From: Neoconidiobolus thromboides FSU 785
Lineage: Eukaryota > Entomophthoromycota > Entomophthoromycetes > Entomophthorales > Neoconidiobolaceae
Assembly (NCBI GenBank): GCA_025603075.1
Contig: MU626315.1
Coordinates: forward strand, 1-64,000
DNA length: 64,000 nucleotides
Direction of reading: 5' to 3'
In this document: positions 54,634-64,000 of the stretch, one piece after another
Numbering within the stretch: the stretch's first letter is position 1
How the letters are laid out: every line of letters begins with the position of its first letter
Program-made: the position numbers and the translations under genes
The notes under the pieces: model-generated
The model's database searches: none
What the model saw: the letters and a program-made list of their open reading frames with translations, nothing else
What the model was told of the DNA's origin: nothing

Positions 54634-55896
54634 ATGAAGCCACAAGTCGTAAATTTATTAAGATTAACCAGAGGTATAAGAAGAGTTGCTTTAAGCCCAA
54701 GAAGTTTACATTCAGCTGCATTTCAACCTAGCTTGAAACTCAGAGAGGAGGGAAAGGATGACAAAAAAGGGAAGGGGATCTTGAGCTCCATTTTACATGG
54801 GTCGCAACAAGGTCCTAGTATCATCGAGCAAGAAAAAAATACGTTTTCTAAAATGTTGGCAAGGGGGAAGTATGTGCATCAGATTGAAAGTAAGTCTGAT
54901 TTTCATATTATTTTTTAATATTAAAATTTGTTAGTGCACCATATAAAGCCTGAGGCTCAAGAAGATTATGCTAAGCTACTGTAGGTATAAAGTTATTTAT
55001 AAAGTTTTAGCTTTACTTAGAATTTATAGTGGAAGCTTTTACCCCAAGCATCTCAAAAATTATGGCAATGAAGGATTAAAACTTTGTGGAAGTTGGCTTT
55101 CAGAAATTGGAGAGTTGGATAAAGCAGGTAACACCTTTTTATCATCAATTTGGAAATTATTAACAGCTCGAAAAAGTTCATATCTGGGAATACGATGGAT
55201 ACGCTGCATATGATAAGATCAATGCTAAACTTGCAGAGGACTCTGTAAGATTCTGTTTATGTAAATATTTTTTTAAATTTAGCTATTTAGAATTATCAAA
55301 GTTATCAAAAAGAATTGCGTCCAATGTTGAATAAGAGGGAAAATCAATTTTGTTTGGAGTTTGCCTTTTGGGCTACTTCAGCACCAAAATTTCATGGAGG
55401 AATTTATGAGCTTAGATCCTATCTTTTGAAAGTATTATTATTCAATTTTCTTTTAACTGAGTTAAACTTATATTTATAATAGCCTGGTCGCCTTTTAGAA
55501 TGGGAGCAAAATTGGTAAGCAAATCAGTTAATATATGTAGGGCAACTTATTTTATTTAGGAAAGTCGGGCTAGAATGTCGTCGTCAATTTACCGAACCGG
55601 TTGGGGCTTGGTTCTCTCAATTAGGGGATTTGAATTATGTTCATCATATGTGGGTTTATCCGTAAATTTTTTCAGTTTCATTTCTTTTTGATATTAACTT
55701 ATTTAGTAATTTACAACAACGTAAAGCCACACGTGAAGAAGCATGGAAAGTGGATGGGTGGTCTGAGACGGTGTATAATACAGGTAGATTTATTATAAAT
55801 GTGTAGAATTTGTGCTTATTTTTATTTTTAGTTCGTTTAATTGAACGTATGCAATCCACTATCCTAGTTCCCATGGATCATTCCCCTCTCAAATAG
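54634..55896 (+). CDS. Mitochondrial NIPSNAP-family protein
   Basis: Nine exons: 54634-54889, 54935-54980, 55030-55127, 55177-55244, 55291-55431, 55483-55514, 55560-55661, 55707-55783, 55832-55896; 294 residues. The N-terminus is an Arg/Ser-rich mitochondrial presequence (RRVALSPRSLHSAAF). The two ferredoxin-like NIPSNAP repeats are evident: HHIKPEAQEDYAKL, CGSWLSEIGELDKA joined to VHIWEYDGY; then GGIYELRSYLLKPGRLLEWE, GAWFSQLGDLNYVHHMWVY and the ending MDHSPLK. The ending matches animal NIPSNAP1/2. These proteins sit in or on mitochondria and mark damaged ones for mitophagy in animals; their biochemical activity is unsettled. The 3' splice site of intron 3 is AAAAAG at 55176; the TAACAG ten bases earlier would break the frame. 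Confidence 0.9.
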
Positions 55897-56366
55897 TGGG
55901 TCATTACCAGCTAATTTCTTCGGCTCTATCAGTTTTGAGTGGAGATAGATAAAATAATAAACTTTTATTCTTTTTTAGTTTATGAAATATAAGCCTTTCT
56001 TTTAAATTTATTGTTATTGTTATTGTATGTTTTCGCTATTTGAATAAATTGAATTTTATTAATATGGTTTGATTTATAGTTTAAACTTATTTTTATCATT
56101 TGACATTATAAATACAATCATCATCTACAAGTCAAGTAGATATACTTTAGCTCAATTTTAATCAAATTTTAATAGATAATAATAATGATATTCCGCAAAA
56201 TAAATCCTAAATACATTACATTTGTGTTTAATCAGAAATATCACCTAATAACTATATCAATAAAAGTAATGATTAAAAACACACTAATTAAGCTTTATTA
56301 AGCAATAAATAAAACGCAATCTATATATAAAACCCAAAATTTCAACTTAGCATCTCTATTAAAAGT
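55897..56366. other. Convergent intergenic region
   Basis: 3' ends of the NIPSNAP and F-box/ankyrin genes; nothing else recognised. Confidence 0.4.
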
Positions 56367-57287
56367 CTACTTCTTTTTAAGAAGCAAATTAATTGTCTGC
56401 ATATCAACCTCAGCCCCTTTGCTAATTAGATGTTCGGCTAAAGGGAGGTGCCCATGCTTAATAGCTAATCTAACAGCTATGGGCACCAGTTTTGCGTTAT
56501 ATCTGATTAAAATATCAGCTAGTCCTTTATCACCAGACTGACAAGCAATGCGTATGGGTAGCGACTCTTTATAATCAGGATCTACCCCATTATCTAACAA
56601 GAGTTCTACTAAAGTATAGTTGGCCTTTTTACAAGCCATAACAAGCCCAAATGGGCCATTTTTTTGAAGAGAAAGATTACGAAATAGTAGATTTTGTAGT
56701 AAAGCCATTTTACTTTCGATGTTAAAATCAAGCTGGAAGATATGCTTTGGAATTGATAGCTCAGTATAATTGATGACATGGGTCTCCTGAATATTCAATA
56801 TTCTCTTTTTTGTCGCATTTTGCTCAAAGTTAGAACTAGTTTGCTCACGGCTTCGTTTATTATTGGCAGTCAAGATCGAATCATCCTTTGTATCACTTTT
56901 TTTATTTTTGTTTGCCTCTCCTTTTTCAAAGTCGGTCAGTTTTGAGTTCTCTAAAGTTTTGGCCTTTCCATCCTTATTTTTCTCAGTCAATCTGCTCATT
57001 AATATCTCAACTGAAATCTTGGGTTCATTACCCTGGATTAGCCTTTTTTCCAGTATTTCCAAAACTTTAGTGTTAAAAAAGGGCCATCTAATCCCTTTTT
57101 CGATAGCTGTTGAAACACAATTGTTGTACCTATTTAGCAGCCACTCACAACGCGTAGTTGGGTTCAATGAGAGCAACATGAATATTCTACTAACTTGGGG
57201 AAAGCTTGGATTGTTACTTTCTACAAAAACGCGCTCTAATAATTCGGTTGGAAGTTCGTTCAATGATCTTTCGGGTGAGTCTTTCAT
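56367..57287 (-). CDS. F-box and ankyrin-repeat protein
   Basis: 306 residues, intronless. Residues ~8-45 fit a fungal F-box (LNELPTELLERVFVES, then PQVSRIFMLLS). A Lys/Asp-rich linker (about 110-165) contains a nuclear-localisation-like NNKRSREQ. From about residue 205 there are three to four ankyrin repeats: GPFGLVMACKKANYTLVELL, DNGVDPD; LPIRIACQSGDKGLADILI, RYNAK; AVRLAIKHGHLPLAEHLI, SKGAEVD. The likely role is substrate recognition in an SCF ubiquitin ligase, inferred from domain architecture. Substrate unknown. Confidence 0.8.
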   Translation of the reverse strand: MKDSPERSLNELPTELLERVFVESNNPSFPQVSRIFMLLSLNPTTRCEWLLNRYNNCVSTAIEKGIRWPFFNTKVLEILEKRLIQGNEPKISVEILMSRLTEKNKDGKAKTLENSKLTDFEKGEANKNKKSDTKDDSILTANNKRSREQTSSNFEQNATKKRILNIQETHVINYTELSIPKHIFQLDFNIESKMALLQNLLFRNLSLQKNGPFGLVMACKKANYTLVELLLDNGVDPDYKESLPIRIACQSGDKGLADILIRYNAKLVPIAVRLAIKHGHLPLAEHLISKGAEVDMQTINLLLKKK

Positions 57288-57836
57288 TATTACTAATCAG
57301 AATAAGCAAGGTTAAACTTGTAATTTACGTGATATAATTTGTAGCAACAAATTTTATCAAATTAAGTATTTATGGGACCTGTTTTAAAAATCAAAGAAAT
57401 TATACTGATTTTAAATTACTCTTAAATAAAATCGAAAACGAAACTTAGTAATTTTGTTAGTAAAGCGGCATTTGATATTAAAATACTTACCCAGAGCTTT
57501 CAATATTCAATTTTTTTATGACTATTAATAATGCCATCATCACATAAGCTCATCTCACATTAAATTGAAACTATTTAGGGCATTGCCTAATTAGGGAAAC
57601 GCAAACTTTAGATACCGAAAGTTGGATGGGTCACTTTTTGCTTGGTGAGTTGAAAGTCAACAAACTTTTTTATAAAAATTTTAAAGGATTCTAGTACTAA
57701 TTAACAAACTAGGATTTTTATCTTATCATTAGAGCTTCAAGAATAATAAACAAAGAGATTGTTCAGTTTCAATAAACATCTTTTAAATCTTATTAATTTA
57801 ACTTAAGTTTTATTTTGTTACCTTTGAAAAAAATAA
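57288..57836. other. Divergent intergenic region
   Basis: Shared upstream region of the F-box/ankyrin and exportin-T genes; AT-rich with no obvious element. Confidence 0.4.
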
Positions 57837-60800
57837 ATGGAGCAGTTTGAACAAGCTATTCAAGCTTGGGTAAACCCAACCATCTCTGGGGATATCAAAC
57901 TTCAAGTAAATAGTTATTTTAAATTTAGAACTCAAAAAAACTAATTTTTTAAGGCAAAACAATACCTTGATGAAATTAAAACCTCCCCTCAAGGTTGGCA
58001 ACTTGGCTTAGAGCTTTTTCTAAGGCAACCAAAGAGGTAAGTAGCTAATTTTCAACATTTTAATTGGTTTTGTTTTAAATAATTTAGTTTCCCAGAAGCA
58101 CGACTATTTTCCTTGCAAATTCTAGATTACTCGTTTAATTATAGGTATAAAACAGTAAAATGAATTATTTATTTTTAATATTATTTTTAGATACAAAGAG
58201 TTATCCTTGGAACAAGCATTACTAATCAAAGATAATTTTTGGAAGTATATAACATCAACTTACTTAAATGAAAGTGAGGAGGAACCGATTTGTATGTTTA
58301 ACTATTGCTTATAAATAAAATACTTATTTTTTTTAAAAAGATATGAGAACAAAAATGGCTACAACCCTTTCTACCATCTTTCGCCGACTCTACTTACAAC
58401 ATTGGAGAAGCTTTTTTGATGAACTTATTAATGTATTAAGTCATGACTCGAGTACAAAAGCCACCGACTTTTTCTTGAGAGTTATTAAAGCTATTGATGA
58501 AGAAGTAGTTAATCCAACGGCCATCATTAACAAGGAAGAAATTGCTTTAAATACTGATCTGGTAAGGTTCACATATCTGTTTCTTAAAAAAAATAAGCCT
58601 TAAAAAAGAGTATAGAAAGATTATATGCGAGAAAGAGACATTACTAATTTAGTTGCAGTCTGGAATAAAATTATCGTTGGATATCAAAATAGTGAAGTTG
58701 AGTTTTCAGCCATGGCTCTAGAAATTATGGGAGCGTTCGTAGGTAAATTTAGCCTTTCTTTAACTTAAACATGCTTATTTTTATTTAGACTGGATTGATA
58801 TTGGTTTGGTTGTAACAGAACCTTTTATGAACTTACTTTATCAATTTATAAGATCCTCGAAGCAAACAATTAGTTCGCTTACTTTGAGAAATACAGCATG
58901 CGACTGCTTTAATTCAGTAAATTTATTTTTATCTACAAGATACTTTATTCATTTGTTTAGATCATTTCAAAAGGAATGAAGAGTAAAGAGAAATATCAAA
59001 TGCTTCAAATGTTTAATACCGTGGAGCTTATTTCGAACCTTCCATTAGATGATGCTGAATATGTTATTCATGTTGCTAGACTCACTAATAAGGTTGGACT
59101 GGAATATTTTATGATATGGAAAAATGTAATTAATATTTTATTCTACTTTATTCAACTCACTAAAATCACTTTTTGTAGTCTGAGCAAGATTCTGAGCTTC
59201 AAAGTAATATAAATATATCATACTCTTTGTTTCTGTACTAACATTTGTAGTAAATGCTTATAACCAACTATACCAATTGATGTCGTTAATTCTTAAGTTT
59301 ATGGGAAATGATGATAAAGAAATATCTATCACAGTATTTCCAATTGTGAATGAGATGATAAACTTAGTAAATTTAATCCTAGCTATATAAAATCCAATTA
59401 ACAAAATATAGTTAAAACAACAAACTTCGAAAATGAAACGCCCCCTTGATGAATCTCAAAACTCCCTTTTTTCTGAATTATTAAAGACCATTATCAGTAG
59501 ACTCAAATATCCCGAGGATTTTGAATGGGACGAAGAGGATGAAGAGGATGAGGAAGATAATTTCAGTACAATGAGAAAGGTAATTTATACTATTGTTATT
59601 GTTATCATTTATTAATTATTTTTTAAAATAGAGTTTAAACATCTTCTTTGATAACATGAGTTTTATAAATAAACCTTTGTTTGATGATTTAGTACATTCT
59701 GTTGTTACTTCTATTTTTGCAACCCAAAATTCAAACTTAGAATGGACAAAGATTGAGCTTGCCTTACGTATACTTTATCAATATGGCTCTACCAATAATA
59801 AATCACTTGTATTTTTAAATGATCCTAATAATTTAAATTCTCTTAACCACTTGGGTGATATGGTTTTTAAAATGGTTAAAAGCAGTAATTTAGTAATACT
59901 CTTTCATGAATTTATTAATCATTTTTAAGATGTTTTGAATTGTTCCCACCCTTCATTAGCTCCGATCTTTTATGAAAATTGTGTTCGCTATTATCAATTT
60001 TTTGAGTTACGCCCAGACCTTATCCCAGATGTTTTATCTTGCTTCTTAGACCAAAGAGGTATCTATCATGAATCCAAATTTGTTCGTTGTAGAGTATGGT
60101 ACTTATTCCTTCGCTTTGTTAAACTATTAAAGGAGCACACAGCTAAGTTTATTCAAGAAGTAGTTCCATCACTTGAAAAAGTACTAGTTATTACGGCAGA
60201 ACTTCCACCAAATTATAAACCAGATGTCCCATTAACATCTCAAGATATTTCTTCAACTACCTTTGATGCCCATCTTTACCTTTTTGAAGCTGTTACTACA
60301 CTTCTAAATTATGCTTCAACTATGCCAAATGATCAAAAAGTAGAAGCCTTAAAGGTATATTTATTATGTTTAGTTGCACAATAACTTATGATTTAGATGG
60401 TCCTCACTCCATTAATTTCCGGTATACAACAAGGGATCACCCAAGCGAAGGCTGGCCCAATCAACGACCCACTTGCTATCATCCAATTACACCATTTAAT
60501 TATGGCTGTTGGTAGTGTATCTAAAGGTATTTTAGCACTTACTTTTGTTATTCATTCTAATCAAATACAGGTCTTCCGGATGTCCCAAAAAAGGATCATA
60601 TAAATTTCCCATGGACTGACTTACTTGTACAATCTACACAAATCATTTTGACTTTACTAGAGCTTACCAATCAATATAAAGTCATTCGGGATGCTGTAAT
60701 ATTTTTATATTTCTGTTATTGTATCAACTGAATATTTTTTAGGCAAGATTTACTTTTTCACGACTCCTTACTGCAACTGGGGCACCAATCTTACCCCTTC

Positions 60801-61760
60801 TTATTGATCTCATACGTGGTTTTGTATTAGCTTGTGAGCCTTCAGAGATGCTTGATTTTTTCCAATTTATGACTTTGCCTCTCCATATGTTTGAGGTAAG
60901 CAATTGTTCTTAATTATTATGTTTATACTAATATTAATTTAGAGTCAAATATTCCCTTTTGTAAATGAAATTTTAGGTCCTTTGCTTAATAAAGCATTTA
61001 CCTTTTTAGATTATAATCCATCTGGAACAGATGATTACATGCTTATGTTGAATCTACGTAAAGCATATGTTTCTTTCTTGGCTTCCTTAATAAATGCCAA
61101 TTTAGATGGAGTCCTTTGCTCAGGAAGTAATAAGATTATTATTATTATATTTATAACCAACTTATAATGCTATAGTGAACCAAAATAATCTTCCAAATAT
61201 TTTAATGAGCTTGATCATGTTCTGTAAAGACAATAGTAACGCACAAGTACAAAAAATGTCATTCAACATTTTATCTAAAATGATAACTTCATGGCTTATC
61301 AATGATCCATTGCAAAATCCATATACACGAGATACAATCGCGCCACAATTCAAAGAAAATTTTGTTGAGTTTACATTTCAAAATATAGTTCCTACCTCAT
61401 TTGAAGTTCCATTATTAAAAAGCTTTGATCTCACCGATGGACAATTTGTTTTAGTAAGTTCACTAACAATAACATATAGTAATTATCTAATTCAACTTGT
61501 AGATCTTTGGAGAAATTACTGTAATCCATCAATTACTTTTGCGCGCCACCGGTACCCGATTTATCGACTACCTAACTAACCAATTTTTCCCCTCTATCAA
61601 CTGCCCAGTACAAATACAACAAGAGTATTTAACTGTTTTACAACAAGGAGATGCCAAAGCGTATCGTAAATATTTCCAAGTAATTTAATTTTAACTTTTA
61701 TCTATTAGAAACTAATATAAATCTTAGAACTTTGTTTCTCAAGCCAAATCTTGGAATTGA
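57837..61760 (+). CDS. LOS1: tRNA exportin (exportin-T, Los1)
   Basis: Twenty exons: 57837-57905, 57954-58036, 58088-58144, 58191-58291, 58341-58561, 58616-58742, 58789-58916, 58961-59125, 59179-59203, 59251-59366, 59412-59579, 59632-59884, 59930-60354, 60397-60526, 60571-60695, 60743-60895, 60943-61126, 61176-61453, 61503-61679, 61728-61760. All phases agree and the product has 1005 residues. It begins MEQFEQAIQAWVNP. The importin-beta N-terminal region has AKQYLDEIKTSPQGWQLGLE; later blocks include FVRCRVWYLFLRFVKLLK and FDAHLYLFEAVTTLL, which are hallmark exportin-T segments, with an acidic loop (WDEEDEEDEED) as in other members. Los1 carries mature tRNAs through the nuclear pore with RanGTP. 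Nineteen introns, nearly all of 42-55 nt, exclude a budding yeast. Confidence 0.95.
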
Positions 61761-62791
61761 AGTTTGAAAAATTCTTAGACTTGATTTCATACTATCAAAT
61801 CACCTCAAATAGAAAAGTTGTAACCAAAGGTTGGAAATTAATAGTTAATGTTAGTATTAAATCTTTGGCTCATTCCTCTTTATATTTCTAAAATCAACTA
61901 ATAAATATTATTCGTTTAGTTTGAGTTTATGATTTTAATAAAATTTAGAATAACGTGATTTCAGATTTACTGCTTAATTAATTGTAATTTATAAAGAAGA
62001 GTTTTAGTTTTAACTATTAAGTAAAAACATTCAATATTATCTCAAGCTTTCAAGTAAAGTTTTTCAGCTTAAAACAAAAAATCTTAATATAGCTATTAAT
62101 ACAGTCAAAGATGGCTTTTTTATTTTTATTTTTACCTATAAATTAATGAGCTAGTTATATTAATATAAAAATATCTGAAAAGGTTTTTAGTTTCTTTTTT
62201 CTGTTTTAATTCATAAAAGTAAGAGTGCTTTAATTCTGAAAAAACCACACTTTATTTTGACATGCCTCATTTTACTTTGACCCTGTTAAAAGATGTATAG
62301 AGATGCTACAATACGAGCACGCCTCGTTTATTATTAATTTGATTAATGACTTTTTCAGCTTATGGCTTCAATAAGCGAAAACATCTTTTAAGTGTTTTTA
62401 TATATTGAAATAAAGTACAACAGTGGTCCCTTCCTTTATTTTGATTTTTTAGCTGCTTTCGATAAATTTTAAACTTTAATTTTCGTATTTACTTTATCCA
62501 AAGTTATACTGTAAAATGCTATATACTTCGTTTACTGATTATAGAAAGAGGCTAAATGCCACACTTCTTTAGCTATAGATCCTTTACTGCTTTTAGAGAT
62601 AGCTACTATGTTCAATTGTTAGAGCAAAAATATCAATTAAATACAAAAATTCCCAATAAAAGGTGATTCAAAATAGTAGCTTAACATTTCATTAATATTA
62701 TTGCGTTATTCAAAGCTTTATTATTAGTATTAATACAGTATCAGTGTAATGAAATTGAAATTAACTCAACTAATATTTATTAATAAAACAA
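61761..62791. other. Convergent intergenic region of 1 kb
   Basis: AT-rich; the less AT-rich section around 62240-62420 has no legible frame. Confidence 0.4.
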
Positions 62792-64000
62792 TCATAACAT
62801 ATATCTAAAACCTTTAATTCCATCACCCAATGCACCTAAGTCCTGATCAGTTGATTCAGTAAGTATCAATTTATCATTTTCTTTTTTGAATCTATATTTA
62901 AGAATAAAAGCACAAATAATAGAAATCAACATGCAAGCAATATTGGCGCCATGAGAATAGTAAAAGTTAGGTGCTTCTTCTAATCTATAAAATTGTCCCG
63001 AAATTGCACCACCTACATTACCAAATGAAATGGTAAGAGCTGAAACGGTAGCTAACTTAGTAGCACCAATGGTATTGCTATTTGACCATGACATTGAAGT
63101 AGGTAAAGATGTATTGAGTCCAATCGAGGCAAATAACAAACCTACATACTTTACTACGCCTGAATTACCAAAGATTACTATAAACAGTCCAGCTATTGCA
63201 ACTACTGCCCCAGCTATCATATGTGTTCCTCTATCTCTTGTACGATCTGAATTCCACCCAACAGTTGGAGTGATAAATAATGCAATCCCATAAGCAGGTA
63301 CCGTTAATAAAATAGTGGTTAATGGAGAAAAACCAAATTTACTGATAATAGTTGGAGCTAATAGAGAGAGAGAATAGATGGGAGTATAAATACCAAAATA
63401 ACAAAGCATATACAAATAAGTATTAAAATCTTTTAAAGCATTTATAAGTTGTTGTTTATCTATTTTTGCAGTTTCAACTTCCGAATGTGATTCAAGTAAC
63501 CTTTGTTTTAATATCTCCTTTTCCCTCTGGGTTAAAAATTTGGCATCTTCGACTGTTGATGGCAAAAAGAAATAAACTAACACTCCAAGAAGTACAGTAG
63601 GTATTCCTTCAATTATAAATAACCATTGCCAAGCTTTTAAAGCACCAACATTATGAAGATAAGCCATACCATAAGCAATTAAGCCACCAAAAGCACCAGC
63701 CAATGAAGAGGCAGTAAAAAAAATTGAGATGCGTACCCCTTGCTCATCTCTTACATACCAATTATTTAAATAATAAACAATCCCAGGTAATAAGCCAGCT
63801 TCAAAAACACCTAAGAAGAATCTAGCTGCCATTAAGCCAGAATAATTTGTAACAGCCGAAAAGCACATAGTAATTACACCCCATGTAATCATAATCCTTG
63901 CTAACCAAGTGGCTGGTGATGTCTTTTTAAGCATCAAATTGGAGGGCAGTTCAAATAATATATAACCAAGGAAAAAGATGGATAAGGCAGAGGAGAATTG
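62792..64000 (-). CDS. MFS anion:cation symporter, allantoate-permease-like (5' end missing)
   Basis: The frame is open to the window end, so this is a fragment of 402 residues lacking its N-terminus; the first legible part, YILFELPSNLMLKK, is the conserved segment 2 of the ACS (Dal5/Tna1/Liz1) group. Other landmarks are ARFFLGVFEAGLLPGIVYYL, the cytoplasmic loop with QREKEILKQRL, and SWSNSNTIGATKLA in the second half. Members import allantoate, nicotinate, pantothenate, biotin or related acids by proton symport. The substrate cannot be told from this. The ATG at 63937 is internal. Confidence 0.88.
   Translation of the reverse strand, partial: QFSSALSIFFLGYILFELPSNLMLKKTSPATWLARIMITWGVITMCFSAVTNYSGLMAARFFLGVFEAGLLPGIVYYLNNWYVRDEQGVRISIFFTASSLAGAFGGLIAYGMAYLHNVGALKAWQWLFIIEGIPTVLLGVLVYFFLPSTVEDAKFLTQREKEILKQRLLESHSEVETAKIDKQQLINALKDFNTYLYMLCYFGIYTPIYSLSLLAPTIISKFGFSPLTTILLTVPAYGIALFITPTVGWNSDRTRDRGTHMIAGAVVAIAGLFIVIFGNSGVVKYVGLLFASIGLNTSLPTSMSWSNSNTIGATKLATVSALTISFGNVGGAISGQFYRLEEAPNFYYSHGANIACMLISIICAFILKYRFKKENDKLILTESTDQDLGALGDGIKGFRYML

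Noticed and set aside
55128-55176. A coding-looking stretch inside intron 3 of the NIPSNAP gene
   Set aside because: One frame looks protein-like and runs into the next exon's frame, but it holds a TAA. Splicing it out joins ELDKA to VHIWEY exactly as in known NIPSNAP proteins.

Overview
The window is nuclear DNA from a filamentous or yeast-like fungus outside the budding yeasts. It is very AT-rich, with long gene-free gaps and many short introns: I model 56 in 13 genes, most of them 43-60 nt, starting GTAAGT/GTAAAT-like, ending (T)TAG, often with a CTAAC/CTAAT-like branch site. An exportin-T gene with 20 exons, a Pom1-type DYRK kinase with 9, an Atf1-type bZIP with its PNPFE osmotic-stress motif, and Yap-type bZIP and Zn2Cys6 factors all point to a fungus, probably Dikarya. 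The species cannot be fixed from sequence alone. TAA, TAG and TGA all end conserved genes (Gtr1, a NIPSNAP protein and exportin-T), so the genetic code is standard.

Left third (1-20.6 kb): a sparse accessory region. A perfect inverted repeat sits at the left edge. Seven genes for secreted proteins follow: a Ser/Thr-rich wall-like protein, four short peptides, and two divergently transcribed precursors built from tandem units separated by KR/RR cleavage sites. Every one has a TATA box 40-90 bp upstream. Between them lie housekeeping or regulatory genes: an Snc-type v-SNARE, a homeodomain factor, a STIMATE-family membrane protein, a PDCD5 homologue, a serine racemase/dehydratase and a Yap-like bZIP factor.

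Middle (20.6-45.6 kb): a 4.2 kb gene desert, then Pom1-like kinase, a Zn2Cys6 factor, Atf1-like bZIP, RAMP4/Ysy6, Rag GTPase Gtr1, a novel protein with a C-terminal membrane segment, a DUF4419 protein and an anchored class 3 lipase, followed by another 4.3 kb desert. The deserts hold copies of a ~105 bp miniature inverted-repeat element (at least 14 in the window) and decayed coding relics whose in-frame stops are nearly all TAA/TAG.

Right third (45.6-64 kb): denser core genes. These are an MFS transporter, RNase P/MRP subunit Pop5, a C2H2-like zinc-finger protein, the fork-protection protein Tof1/Swi1, a mitochondrial NIPSNAP protein, an F-box/ankyrin protein, tRNA exportin Los1 and an allantoate-permease-like MFS transporter cut by the window end.

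No operon-like organisation, CRISPR array, rRNA or convincing tRNA was seen. Exon coordinates were derived by hand from splice signals, reading-frame phase and family knowledge; none was tested against transcripts.
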